From IMG/VR virus record IMGVR_UViG_3300025093_000028, positions 1 to 52,630 of that record: a stretch of 52,630 nt of DNA; one strand, 5' to 3'. The position numbers and the translations under genes are program-made. Of the stretch, positions 24,648-33,164 are shown piece after piece. The notes beneath the pieces were generated by a model. The model was not told the origin of the DNA and made no database searches. It worked only from the letters and a program-made list of their open reading frames with translations. The stretch is from a virus. Numbering within the stretch: position 1 is the first letter of the stretch; every line of letters begins with the position of its first letter.

Positions 24648-26609
24648 ATGACTGATAGTGTAATTATATATGATATAGAGACAATGCAAGAGTGCTTCAT
24701 CGTTGTATGTATGGAGCCTGAGAAAACACCTCGTAGCTTTGTGGTGAGTAAGTGGCAGAATCAGTTAGATGCGTTTGTAAAGTATACAGACACACACAAA
24801 GATGCCTATTGGGTAGGTTATAACAACTTACGCTTTGATGGTCAGGTGGTTGAGTGGATACTCAGAAACTATGAGCAGTGGCATGAGCTCTCTGGACTAG
24901 AAGTATGTGCAAAGATTGCACAGAAAGCGCAGGATGTAATTCATGATGCAAATTATGATGTGTTTCCTGAGTATAGAGAGTGGGAGCTTTCCTTAAAACA
25001 AATAGATTTGTTCAAAGTTCACCATTATGATAACAAGAATCGTAGAGTGAGTCTTAAGAGATTGGAGTTTGAGATGGACCTAGAGAACATCGAAGAGATG
25101 CCCATACATTATGCAAAGACAGGATTGACAAAAGATGAGGTGTTTTTGTCACTGCAGTACTGTTTTAATGATGTAGATGCAACTTATGAATTCTATAAAG
25201 TAACCCTAGGTGATACAGATCACCCATTATACAAGGGTAATAACCAAATACAGCTGAGAAAAGATATTGAAGAAGAGTTTGGTATACCATGTTTAAACTA
25301 TTCAGATAGTAAGATAGGGGATGAGATAATCAAGAAGTATTATTGTGAGGAGAAAGGTATGGATGTGAGAGATCTTCCACGCAAGGGTTATTTCAGAAAG
25401 AGTATAGACATCAAGAATTGCATAGCGCACTATGTTAAGTTTGAAACTGAACAACTGCAACAGTTCCTCCAGAATATCAAGAGACGCAAACTAGGATTGC
25501 AAGATGATTTCAAAGAACACATACATTTTTATGATAATGTCTATTCATTCATGAAGGGTGGTCTCCACACTGAAAACAAACCTGAAGTGTTTGAAGAAGA
25601 CGAAGAGTATGAAATTATTGACTGGGATGTGGCTAGCTATTATCCTGCTATTATTATTAACAGTGGGAAATATCCTGCTCATTTAGGTAAAGAGTTTTTA
25701 CGTGGGTACAAGCAAATGTTTGAGAAAAGACTGGAGCTTAAACCACAAGCAAAGACAGACAGAAAGATCAAGGGAATCGTAGGAGCACTTAAACTTGCAG
25801 TTAACTCTGTATATGGTAAGTCATCTGATATGAATTCATGGATATATGATAGGCAACTTACTATGTTCACCACTATAACTGGTGAGCTTAGTTTGATGAT
25901 GCTTATTGAGAAATACGAACTGAATGACATACATGTGATCTCTGCAAATACAGATGGTGTAACGATTAAAGTGAGAAAAGACTTGATTCCTAAGATGCAT
26001 GAGATAAATGAGTGGTGGTCCGAGCTAACACAATATGTTTTGGAAAGAACGGACTATAAGAAAATTATCTTTTCAACAGTCAATGATTATATTGCCATCA
26101 TGCCAGATGGTTATGTAAAGAAGAAAGGTGACTTCCTTACAGATTTTGAACTACATAAGAACAAGTCTGCAAGGGTGGTACCTATAGCACTAGAGCAATA
26201 CTATGTAAATGGTACACCTGTCAGAGAGACTATTATGAATCATAAGAACCTCTATGACTTTTGTATTAGAAAGAAAGCATCTAAGGACTTTCACTATGAG
26301 GGTGTAGATGATGATAACAAAGTTACAAAGTATGACAAGCTTATCAGATATTACGTAGGTAGAACTGGTGAGAAAGTGTACAAGGTGAAGAACGAGTCTT
26401 CTGATAGCAAGGCTGCTAAAAGAAGTCAAGTGGAAGCTGGTGAGTGGAAGTGTTATGTATGTAACACTCTACCACCAAACTCACCTGTAGATAATGTCAA
26501 CTTTAACTATTACATAGATAAGGCTGAGAGTATGATAACTAAAATATTGACTAATGGTAAGCGTAAGAAGAGTGCTTACATACCTGGTCAGCTAAATCTT
26601 TTTGGTTAA
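24648..26609 (+). CDS. DNA polymerase, family B
   Basis: 653 residues from ATG 24648 (MTDSVIIYDIETM); a TTG 27 bases upstream would put nine odd residues before the exonuclease motif. Proofreading motifs: Exo I YDIET (Asp9, Glu11), Exo II VGYNNLRFDG (Asn60, Asp64), Exo III YCFND (Tyr171, Asp175). Polymerase motifs: A, DWDVASYYP at 325-333; B, LKLAVNSVYG at 381-390; C, SANTDGV at 432-438, where the usual DTD is NTD. It is short for the family and would replicate the phage genome. The gene end overlaps the next start by one base. Confidence 0.9.
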   Translation: MTDSVIIYDIETMQECFIVVCMEPEKTPRSFVVSKWQNQLDAFVKYTDTHKDAYWVGYNNLRFDGQVVEWILRNYEQWHELSGLEVCAKIAQKAQDVIHDANYDVFPEYREWELSLKQIDLFKVHHYDNKNRRVSLKRLEFEMDLENIEEMPIHYAKTGLTKDEVFLSLQYCFNDVDATYEFYKVTLGDTDHPLYKGNNQIQLRKDIEEEFGIPCLNYSDSKIGDEIIKKYYCEEKGMDVRDLPRKGYFRKSIDIKNCIAHYVKFETEQLQQFLQNIKRRKLGLQDDFKEHIHFYDNVYSFMKGGLHTENKPEVFEEDEEYEIIDWDVASYYPAIIINSGKYPAHLGKEFLRGYKQMFEKRLELKPQAKTDRKIKGIVGALKLAVNSVYGKSSDMNSWIYDRQLTMFTTITGELSLMMLIEKYELNDIHVISANTDGVTIKVRKDLIPKMHEINEWWSELTQYVLERTDYKKIIFSTVNDYIAIMPDGYVKKKGDFLTDFELHKNKSARVVPIALEQYYVNGTPVRETIMNHKNLYDFCIRKKASKDFHYEGVDDDNKVTKYDKLIRYYVGRTGEKVYKVKNESSDSKAAKRSQVEAGEWKCYVCNTLPPNSPVDNVNFNYYIDKAESMITKILTNGKRKKSAYIPGQLNLFG

Positions 26610-26872
26610 TGAAACGAAGAGCAAAAATAAATAGAGGTAACATAACTAGACATCTTATCGAATATCAGTTAGATATGGTGGGTAAGAGATTAGTTGATAC
26701 CTTAGATGATGACAAGTGGTATTTCAACTGGACTATAACAAGAGAACAACATGAAGAGTTTAGAAGATATGCTATACGTACATTAAAAAAGGTATTTAAA
26801 TTTAACACGAATAAAGCAAAACAAACGTTCGACTGGTTCTATGAGCAGTTTGGACTAAGAATTAAAAATTAA
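26609..26872 (+). CDS. Small basic protein of unknown function
   Basis: 87 residues, helical and basic, starting MKRRAKINRGNITRHLIEYQ and ending WFYEQFGLRIKN. It overlaps the polymerase stop by one base. Basic charge and position next to DNA polymerase suggest a nucleic-acid or polymerase accessory role; no family is assigned with certainty. Confidence 0.6.
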   Translation: MKRRAKINRGNITRHLIEYQLDMVGKRLVDTLDDDKWYFNWTITREQHEEFRRYAIRTLKKVFKFNTNKAKQTFDWFYEQFGLRIKN

Positions 26873-26876
26873 AATT

Positions 26877-27059
26877 ATGAAAAGCGAAGTATTATTAGTA
26901 ACACTTATAGCTATGTCACTGGGACTAGCTTACACAATTTATGCAATCTATTTTGATAGCCAAGAGCTACCAGAAGAACCACTACCAGCACCAAAGCGCA
27001 AGAGAGGTAGACCAAAAGGAAGTAAAAATAAAAAGAAGAAAGATGTCAAAGTTAATTAA
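26877..27059 (+). CDS. 60-residue membrane-anchored basic protein
   Basis: An N-terminal hydrophobic helix (VLLVTLIAMSLGLAYTIYAIY) is followed by an acidic/Pro linker and an AT-hook-like basic tail (KRKRGRPKGSKNKKKK), where RGRPKG matches the minor-groove AT-hook core. A membrane helix with an AT-hook suggests tethering of AT-rich DNA to the membrane. The stop overlaps the next start by 17 bases. Confidence 0.6.
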   Translation: MKSEVLLVTLIAMSLGLAYTIYAIYFDSQELPEEPLPAPKRKRGRPKGSKNKKKKDVKVN

Positions 27060-27267
27060 TGAGGATTGGGAACACGCAGCTTATGCTAATGATAAGTTGT
27101 ATCAAGGAGAACGCCAGTATAGAATGGAACTAGAATGGCAGGAGTGGGAACACGAACAACAGAAAAAGAGAAAGAAACCAGCTACCATAGTGGTAGAAAA
27201 ACCAATTAAAGATGAGAATGCACATAACCCCACAAATGTTCAAAGAGCTCATCAAGAAAAGTTATAA
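27043..27267 (+). CDS. 74-residue charged protein of unknown function
   Basis: I choose ATG 27043 (MSKLINEDWEHAAYAND); the frame is open further upstream but that would run through the preceding gene. Helical, very polar, with a basic stretch (WEHEQQKKRKKP). No motif. It overlaps its neighbours on both sides (17 and 56 bases), consistent with a compact operon. Confidence 0.5.
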   Translation: MSKLINEDWEHAAYANDKLYQGERQYRMELEWQEWEHEQQKKRKKPATIVVEKPIKDENAHNPTNVQRAHQEKL

Positions 27268-27838
27268 TTTAGATTTAATTTATTTACTTAAGTTGATTGA
27301 AGAGCAGTATGACATACAACCATTGTATAATGATAGTATGAAGATTGCTGCTCTCTATCAAACTTTGATAAGAAAAGGTCTTATAACTAAAGATGAAGAG
27401 AAGCTCACACCTGTAGGCGAAAGCTTACTAAAGTTTGTAAACAATACAGACAACGCAAAAATAATAAAACGAAAACCTGTAACGACAGAGTTTGAAGAAT
27501 GGTGGAAGAACTATCCACCTACAGATTCTTTTGAAGTGAATGGTAAGGTGTTTAAAGGCACCAGAGCATTACGTAGAGGAAAAGAAGAATGTAGAAGGAA
27601 GTTCAAAGCTATACTAGAGGAGGGAGATTATACAGCAGAACAGCTCACAAAAGCTCTAAAATATGAGGTAGAACGTAAAATAGAACGTTCACTCAAAGAG
27701 AGAAAAAACTGTATGAGTTTTATGCAAGGATCTATACCCTATCTCAATCAACGTACCTTTGAAGGCTTTATTGAACTAATGGAGCAAGATAAGGATAGAG
27801 AGCCTACAGAGCCCTCAGGAGGTCCTACAGACATTTAA
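27212..27838 (+). CDS. Replication accessory protein, helicase-loader candidate
   Basis: 208 residues. Residues 1-85 look like a winged helix (LIYLLKLIEEQYDI, then ALYQTLIRKGLITKDEEKLTPVG). Residues ~100-190 contain a domain with EEWWKNYPPTDSF, GKVFKGTRALRRGKEECRRKF and NCMSFMQGSIPYLN. I know this pattern from proteins near helicase and primase genes in phages, where N-terminal winged-helix plus C-terminal domain architecture suggests replication initiation or helicase loading. It precedes the DnaB-type gene by about 480 bases. Confidence 0.5.
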   Translation: MRMHITPQMFKELIKKSYNLDLIYLLKLIEEQYDIQPLYNDSMKIAALYQTLIRKGLITKDEEKLTPVGESLLKFVNNTDNAKIIKRKPVTTEFEEWWKNYPPTDSFEVNGKVFKGTRALRRGKEECRRKFKAILEEGDYTAEQLTKALKYEVERKIERSLKERKNCMSFMQGSIPYLNQRTFEGFIELMEQDKDREPTEPSGGPTDI

Positions 27839-27848
27839 AACAATAATT

Positions 27849-28007
27849 ATGGCAGAAGAATTTAACGAATGGATGAAACGTATTAAGAATCAATACTATT
27901 CAGACAATGAAAGAATGACAGACGCTTTTGAAAAACTAAGAAAAATAGCAAAAAACAAGAATTATGAAGATAATAGCAAGTATAATACTATGGCTGGTCG
28001 TAGCTAG
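27849..28007 (+). CDS. 52-residue helical protein of unknown function
   Basis: Starts MAEEFNEWMKRIKNQYYSDNE, charged and helical, ending YNTMAGRS. Preceded by the AATAATT leader common in this genome. The 3' end overlaps the next small membrane gene by 44 bases in another frame. No function recognised. Confidence 0.45.
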   Translation: MAEEFNEWMKRIKNQYYSDNERMTDAFEKLRKIAKNKNYEDNSKYNTMAGRS

Positions 28008-28083
28008 ATTAATGTTGTGGTTAGGTAAGTTTATCTGGCCAGAAGATAATGGTGATGATGACTTTCACAACTTAAGATATTAG
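27964..28083 (+). CDS. 39-residue single-pass membrane peptide
   Basis: A hydrophobic N-terminal helix (MKIIASIILWLVVARLMLWL) is followed by an acidic polar tail (PEDNGDDDFHNLRY). It overlaps the 52-residue gene and stops two bases before the next start. Resembles small phage membrane peptides; the function is unknown. Confidence 0.45.
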   Translation: MKIIASIILWLVVARLMLWLGKFIWPEDNGDDDFHNLRY

Positions 28084-28085
28084 TT

Positions 28086-28322
28086 ATGAAGAAGAGGAAG
28101 TGGACAAACATCAATGGTAAATGGCGCATAGTACCTGATACACAGGAAGCAATGAAGGGTGCAAGATTTATTCCTTGTAATGAGGACAGTCAAGTTTATA
28201 ACTGGCAGAGAACTCACAAGAAAGCATGGGTGAATCATGAGAATGGACCTACAGGTGCATATGTGCCAAGAAGCATGGAAGATGTTAAGAAAGAACTAAA
28301 AAAGAAAAAGAAGAAGAGATGA
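28086..28322 (+). CDS. Small basic protein of unknown function
   Basis: 78 residues starting MKKRKWTNINGKWRIVPDT and ending in a Lys-rich tail (KKELKKKKKKR). The middle has aromatic and polar residues (YNWQRTHKKAWVNH). Likely binds nucleic acid. The stop overlaps the start of the helicase gene by four bases, so translation is coupled. Confidence 0.55.
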   Translation: MKKRKWTNINGKWRIVPDTQEAMKGARFIPCNEDSQVYNWQRTHKKAWVNHENGPTGAYVPRSMEDVKKELKKKKKKR

Positions 28323-29383
28323 GTTTTGAATTACTAAAACAGGAAGTGCAAAAAGGTCTTGATGGACGCAATGGAGGTATACCTATGGGTTTTAACAGGC
28401 TCAACAGGTATGTAGGTATCAGAAAGGCTATGTACTATCTTATTGGTGGTCTCACTGGTTCTGGTAAGACTAGCTTCATTGATGATGCTTTTGTTCTTAA
28501 TCCAGTAGACTGGGCTCTATCACCAGAAGGTAGAGCTTCAGGGATTAAAGTGAAAGTGTGGTATAGATCCATGGAGCGTAGTAGAACATACAAGCTTGCT
28601 AAATGGACTGCACGTAAGATATTCTTTGACCAAGGAATTATTATACCAGTGAATAAGCTATTGGGTTGGACAGAAAAGATGACTAAGAATGAGCATGACT
28701 TGTTCCTTATGTATGAAGACTATATGAATGAGCTGTCTGAACTTGTAACAATCATTGATGGTCCTGAGAATCCTGTAGGTATTGCTAAAGAACTCAAAGC
28801 TTATGCACTAGAACGTGGTGAGATAGTACAAGAGGACCAATACAATAAGATATATATTCCAAACAATCCTAATGAGATAACTCTTGTTGTACTAGATCAC
28901 ATTGGTCTACTTAAGACAACTAGAGATCAACCAACTAAGAAACAGGCTATTGACAAGATGAGTGATGAACTTAGATATGCTCGTGACTTCTATGGTCATA
29001 GTCCTGTTGTTGTTAGTCAGTTCAACAGATCTATATCTAATCCCATCAGGATAAAGAATGGTGATGTTGAACCACAGCTAGAGGATTTTGCAGACAGTTC
29101 AAGCACACAGAACGATAGTGATGTATGTATGGCATTGTTTGATCCTATGCGTTACAATGTTGAAGACCCATCTGGTTACAACCTCAACAAGCTAAGAGAT
29201 GAATACGGTGGTAAGTATTTTAGAAGCCTTCGTGTAATTAAGAATAGCTATGGTGAGGATGATATCAGAATTGGTCTTGCATTCTTAGGCCAGATAGGTA
29301 TGTTCAAGGAACTACCTAGACGTAGAAACATAACTGATTCAGACTATGAGTCAGTAATAAACAAATCATTTTTTATATCATGA
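28319..29383 (+). CDS. DnaB-type replicative helicase (RecA-core ATPase)
   Basis: 354 residues. Walker A GGLTGSGKTS at 43-52, Walker B LVVLDHIGLL near residue 190, and a VVSQFNRS motif III-like segment near 240 are typical of SF4/DnaB-type helicases. Only the C-terminal helicase domain is present; the N-terminal DnaB domain is absent or reduced, as in many phage versions. It would unwind DNA ahead of the family B polymerase, with the DnaG-like primase encoded nearby. The end overlaps the SF2 helicase gene by four bases. Confidence 0.8.
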   Translation: MSFELLKQEVQKGLDGRNGGIPMGFNRLNRYVGIRKAMYYLIGGLTGSGKTSFIDDAFVLNPVDWALSPEGRASGIKVKVWYRSMERSRTYKLAKWTARKIFFDQGIIIPVNKLLGWTEKMTKNEHDLFLMYEDYMNELSELVTIIDGPENPVGIAKELKAYALERGEIVQEDQYNKIYIPNNPNEITLVVLDHIGLLKTTRDQPTKKQAIDKMSDELRYARDFYGHSPVVVSQFNRSISNPIRIKNGDVEPQLEDFADSSSTQNDSDVCMALFDPMRYNVEDPSGYNLNKLRDEYGGKYFRSLRVIKNSYGEDDIRIGLAFLGQIGMFKELPRRRNITDSDYESVINKSFFIS

Positions 29384-30465
29384 CACTAAGAGATAAACGA
29401 CAAGCAGAGTTTGCTGACATGTGGTGGAATCATGGAAAGTTTGGGATCCTCAACTTATGTCCTAGGTTTGGTAAGATAAGAACTACAATTAACATCTTGA
29501 AGAAGATGAAACCTGATTGTAGTGTTCTTATTGCCTATCCTGATAACAAGATTAAGCAGTCTTGGATAGAGGACTTTGAGGAGATGAAGTATGAGAATGA
29601 TAACATCACATACACGACACACCTGTCTATACACAAACACACAGGTACAGAGTTTGACATAGTTGTTATTGATGAGATACATCTACTGAGTGAAGCACAA
29701 ATAGGTGCATGTGTAGACTTATTCTCTATCAATGATAACATACTTGGTCTCACTGGTACACTATCTAAGTGGACAAAGCGTACACTTAGAGACGATCTAT
29801 CACTATCTGTAATTGCAGAATATCCCATTGAAAAAGCAATTGAAGAGGGTGTTATAGTGGACTACCAGATAACTGTAGTGAATGTACCACTGGACAATGT
29901 TGTTCGCAATGAGTATGGAAAGAAGAAAATCAAGAAGACAGAGTTGCAACAGTTTAAATATCTAACAGGTACTATAAACAGAATGATGTACAGTGGTGGT
30001 AACACTATGTTTATGAGACTAGCAAGGATGCGTCTCATCCAGAGTAGCTTGGCTAAGCTAAACAAAACCAAACAGCTGCTACAGCAGTATAAGGATGAGC
30101 GTGTTCTTGTATTTTGTGGAACTACAAAGATAGCAGATAGTCTAGGTATACCATCTCACCACAGTAAGTCTAAAGACAAAGAAGCTTTTAAGAAGTTTGC
30201 TGAGGGTGAGGGTACACACATGGCTGTTGTGAAGATTGGTAATACAGGAATCACATACAAACCATTGAACAAAGTGATTATAAACTACTTTGATAGTAAT
30301 GCAGAGAACTTAGCACAGAAGATAAACAGATGTATGGCTATGGAATACAACACTCCTAACAAGAAAGCAGACATCTATATCATCTGTTCTAACGAGAGTG
30401 TTGAAGAAAAATGGCTTAATAAAGCACTAGAATTCTTTGACAAAAAGAAGATAAATTACGCATAA
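29380..30465 (+). CDS. SF2 helicase (DEAD/DEAH-like)
   Basis: 361 residues. Motif I is CPRFGKIRTT (27-36), with Ile33 where Ser/Thr is usual. Motif II is DEIH at 98-101, motif III is LTGTL near 119, and the C-terminal RecA-like domain has VLVFCGTTK and a motif VI-like QKINRC. It resembles short phage SF2 helicases used in replication restart or recombination. The Ile in motif I may be normal for this subfamily; if not, ATPase activity would be reduced. A promoter follows the gene. Confidence 0.8.
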   Translation: MTLRDKRQAEFADMWWNHGKFGILNLCPRFGKIRTTINILKKMKPDCSVLIAYPDNKIKQSWIEDFEEMKYENDNITYTTHLSIHKHTGTEFDIVVIDEIHLLSEAQIGACVDLFSINDNILGLTGTLSKWTKRTLRDDLSLSVIAEYPIEKAIEEGVIVDYQITVVNVPLDNVVRNEYGKKKIKKTELQQFKYLTGTINRMMYSGGNTMFMRLARMRLIQSSLAKLNKTKQLLQQYKDERVLVFCGTTKIADSLGIPSHHSKSKDKEAFKKFAEGEGTHMAVVKIGNTGITYKPLNKVIINYFDSNAENLAQKINRCMAMEYNTPNKKADIYIICSNESVEEKWLNKALEFFDKKKINYA

Positions 30466-30470
30466 TTTCG

Positions 30471-30478
30471 TATATTTG
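30471..30478 (+). promoter_or_regulatory. Bacteroidota -7 box upstream of RecA-core ATPase gene
   Basis: TATATTTG, 34 bases before ATG 30512. No TTG at 19-20 bases upstream. A short AT-only inverted repeat (AAATTA/TAATTT, 30453-30468) precedes it. Confidence 0.6.
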
Positions 30479-30511
30479 TAAATATAATAACTACATAATA
30501 AATAAATAAAA

Positions 30512-31180
30512 ATGAGTTCAAAATTGATTGGAGTTGTTGGTGAAACTGGGACAGGTAAATCAACAGCAATTAAACACTTAGATCCAAAAGAGAGCTACAT
30601 TATCAACGTTGCAAAGAAGGAATTGCCTTTCAAAGGATCAGGCAAGCTTTACAATGAAGATAATAGAAACTACAAAGAGATCGATGACCCAACAGAAATC
30701 ACAAGACTTTTAAAGACTATTTCAGAAAAGGCCCCTCACATTAAAAACATAGTTATTGAGGACAGCAATTACCTCATGGGTTTCAGAATGGTAGAGAAAG
30801 CTATGGAAACAGGCTTTACTAAGTTTAGTGTGATGGCTAAAGACATGGTTGACATGTTCAGAACTGCACGCTCACTACGAGATGATTTGTGTATATTCTA
30901 CTTCTCTCATCCAGAGACTATTGAAGATGCTGGTGAGATAGTGGGATACAAAATCAAAACTGCAGGGAAGCTTATTGATAACCAAGTCTTACTTGAAGGC
31001 TTACTAACTGTTTGTTTGTACACAGATGTTGAAGAAACCAAAGATGGTGTAAAATACAGCTTCCTTACAAACAGATATAGAAAGAAGCCTGCTAAGAGTC
31101 CTGATGGTATGTTTCACGAAACAAAAATACCTAACGATTTGCAATACGTAAAAGATCATGTAATAGAATACTATAATTAA
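30512..31180 (+). CDS. RecA-core ATPase (Sak4-like annealing/recombination candidate)
   Basis: 222 residues. Walker A VGETGTGKST at 9-18, a Walker B-like IKNIVIEDSNYL near 88, and a later strand DLCIFYFSHPE near 132. The compact single RecA-like domain fits AAA_24/Sak4-type phage ATPases, which assist single-strand annealing. It is followed 18 bases later by the SSB-like gene, the usual partner of Sak4 proteins. An AAA-type role in replication is the alternative. Confidence 0.6.
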   Translation: MSSKLIGVVGETGTGKSTAIKHLDPKESYIINVAKKELPFKGSGKLYNEDNRNYKEIDDPTEITRLLKTISEKAPHIKNIVIEDSNYLMGFRMVEKAMETGFTKFSVMAKDMVDMFRTARSLRDDLCIFYFSHPETIEDAGEIVGYKIKTAGKLIDNQVLLEGLLTVCLYTDVEETKDGVKYSFLTNRYRKKPAKSPDGMFHETKIPNDLQYVKDHVIEYYN

Positions 31181-31198
31181 TAATTAAAATTTAAATTT

Positions 31199-32080
31199 AT
31201 GAGTACAATTGGAGGAGTAAAAAGAGAATCCGCAATTAACAGTGAAAACACAGCTTACCCAAAGAAGGTGGGCTTATTTGAGGCTAACGTAATAGCCATT
31301 AACCCAACTATAGAAGAATACAATACAGTGCTTGGTATGGAGCTTAATCCAGAAAGTAAAGTTACAGAGTATCTTGGAACAACAAAAGATGGCAATACAT
31401 ATCTTCGTGTAGATGTATGGTTGCAGGACATCAAAAGTCAAGATAACTTCAAGGTGAGCTTCTTCTTGGAAGACAGAGAAAGAGAGAACCGTGATGGGAC
31501 TAAAAAACAATATATTAATAGTGTAGGTGTAACAGCTTGGGCTGCTGATGAGAATGACTTATGGGATTGGTTTACTAATGGACGTGACTATCGTGTTGCA
31601 TACATTGGTGAAGAAGACTTATATGAGTTTATTCGTACGTGGTTAGGAAAGCTAGACTATCGTCATGCAGATACAGTTCTACAGCTAGACTGGAAGAAAC
31701 TTATGCGTGGTAACATCAATGATCTTAAAGGTGAGGTTGATGGTGAATGGTGTAACTCTGTCGTAGCTCTAGCAACTGTTGTTGTTAAAGAGCGTGATGG
31801 TGAGACTAAAGAATACCAAGGTATTTACAATAAAGGATTCTTGTCTGGATACACTATGAAACAATTTAGACTTGTTGACTATACAGATCAACGTACGCTA
31901 AACAGTCTTAGATCTAGAAAGCCACGTGAACTTAAACCACATGAGAAGTTTGTTGTTAGAGTGACAGGAGAATATGGATGTAAAGATTATTACATTCTTA
32001 AAGAGCTTGAGGAATATAATCCTGGAGACAACCTAGTTGCATCTGATAACTATATATCTGATGATGGTTCAGACTACTAA
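31199..32080 (+). CDS. SSB-like single-strand DNA-binding protein
   Basis: 293 residues. A beta-rich centre (EYLGTTKDGNTYLRVDVWLQD, then FKVSFFLEDRE, then WCNSVVALATVVVKE) fits an OB-type fold, and the tail SDNYISDDGSDY is acidic, like the protein-interaction tail of SSBs. Its place between a Sak4-like ATPase and primase supports the role. The N-terminal STIGGVKRES nearly matches the primase N-terminus (MIGGVKRQ). A strong terminator follows. I cannot assign a named family. Confidence 0.6.
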   Translation: MSTIGGVKRESAINSENTAYPKKVGLFEANVIAINPTIEEYNTVLGMELNPESKVTEYLGTTKDGNTYLRVDVWLQDIKSQDNFKVSFFLEDRERENRDGTKKQYINSVGVTAWAADENDLWDWFTNGRDYRVAYIGEEDLYEFIRTWLGKLDYRHADTVLQLDWKKLMRGNINDLKGEVDGEWCNSVVALATVVVKERDGETKEYQGIYNKGFLSGYTMKQFRLVDYTDQRTLNSLRSRKPRELKPHEKFVVRVTGEYGCKDYYILKELEEYNPGDNLVASDNYISDDGSDY

Positions 32081-32099
32081 AAAATAAATGTTTAATCAT

Positions 32100-32133
32100 A
32101 AAAGGTCCCTTTCTTAATTGATGGGGGCCTTTT
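32100..32133 (+). terminator. Terminator between SSB-like and primase genes
   Basis: AAAAGGTCCC pairs with GGGGCCTTTT (one G-T pair) around a 14-base loop, followed by CTATT. It begins 20 bases after the SSB-like stop. A TTG inside the loop (32118-32120) and TATATAAA at 32138-32145 form a weak promoter-like pair but lie too close to ATG 32149 for a normal leader. Confidence 0.75.
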
Positions 32134-32148
32134 CTATTATATAAAACT

Positions 32149-33162
32149 ATGATAGGAGGAGTAAAGAGACAGAATAATAATGTAACAGCAGAAGCTATTC
32201 TATCAAAAATATCAGAGTATGATATCTTCAGGTTTTATATGCCTAACAAGGATTGGAAGCTAGGACAAGCAACCTATTCTCCATTCAGAGATGAGAGAAA
32301 CCCATCATTCCTAATTGGTGTTAGAGGAGACTCTATAAATTTTATTGACTTTGGTGACACCAGTATGAAAGGTGATTGTTTTGAGTTTGTAAAGAAACTA
32401 TACAACGTACGTACATTCAATGAGGTGCTGCGAAAGATTGATTATGATTTCAGTCTTGGTATTGGTTCAGGATCTAATTCACAAGAGTACAAAACTATAG
32501 TGAAGAAATATTCTCAACCAGATGTAGTCTCTAAAGACTACTCTTTTATTCAGGTGAAGACTAGAAACTTTACACATGAAGAGTTAGCCTATTGGAATGA
32601 TTACTATCAGGATATAGATGATCTCAAAGCTAACAACATATATTCTATTGCTGAGGTGTATCTAAACAAGAAGCGTATTGTTATACCAGACAATGAGCTT
32701 AGGTTTGGTTACCTGTATGATGGCCACTGGAAGATATATAGACCATTCTCTGATAGAAGATGGAAGTGGATGCCTAACAATGTACCAATCACTGCTATGG
32801 ATGGTAAAGATGACATCAAAGATTGTGATGTTGCGTTTATCAATAAGAGCAAGAAGGACTACATGGTTATGAAGAAACTATATCCGTGTTGTTGTGCTGT
32901 TCAAAATGAGGGTATGGGATGTTTTTCTGATGAGAATGTACAGTTCTTGAAAGACAACTCAAACAGACAGATACTATCGTTTGACAGTGATGATACAGGC
33001 GTATCAAACAGTAAGAAGGTCACTGAGATGTTTGGTTTTGACTATTGTAATGTTCCCAGAAAGTTCCTTAAAGAAGGAATCAAAGATTGGGCAGATCTTG
33101 CAAAGGTTCATGGACTAAAAGTGATAGAAGAATACTTAATAAATAAAAACATAATACAATAA
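32149..33162 (+). CDS. DnaG-type primase
   Basis: 337 residues. The N-terminal part (ATYSPFRDERNPSFLIG, then INFIDFGDTSMKGDCFEFVKKL) has the CHC2 zinc-domain layout without the Cys/His ligands. The C-terminal part has a Toprim core: ILSFDSDDTGVSN near residue 280 (DxD) and KDWADLAKVHG. No helicase domain is attached; the DnaB-type helicase is separate. It would prime lagging-strand synthesis. Starts MIGGVKRQ, like the SSB-like protein. Confidence 0.8.
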   Translation: MIGGVKRQNNNVTAEAILSKISEYDIFRFYMPNKDWKLGQATYSPFRDERNPSFLIGVRGDSINFIDFGDTSMKGDCFEFVKKLYNVRTFNEVLRKIDYDFSLGIGSGSNSQEYKTIVKKYSQPDVVSKDYSFIQVKTRNFTHEELAYWNDYYQDIDDLKANNIYSIAEVYLNKKRIVIPDNELRFGYLYDGHWKIYRPFSDRRWKWMPNNVPITAMDGKDDIKDCDVAFINKSKKDYMVMKKLYPCCCAVQNEGMGCFSDENVQFLKDNSNRQILSFDSDDTGVSNSKKVTEMFGFDYCNVPRKFLKEGIKDWADLAKVHGLKVIEEYLINKNIIQ

Positions 33163-33164
33163 AA

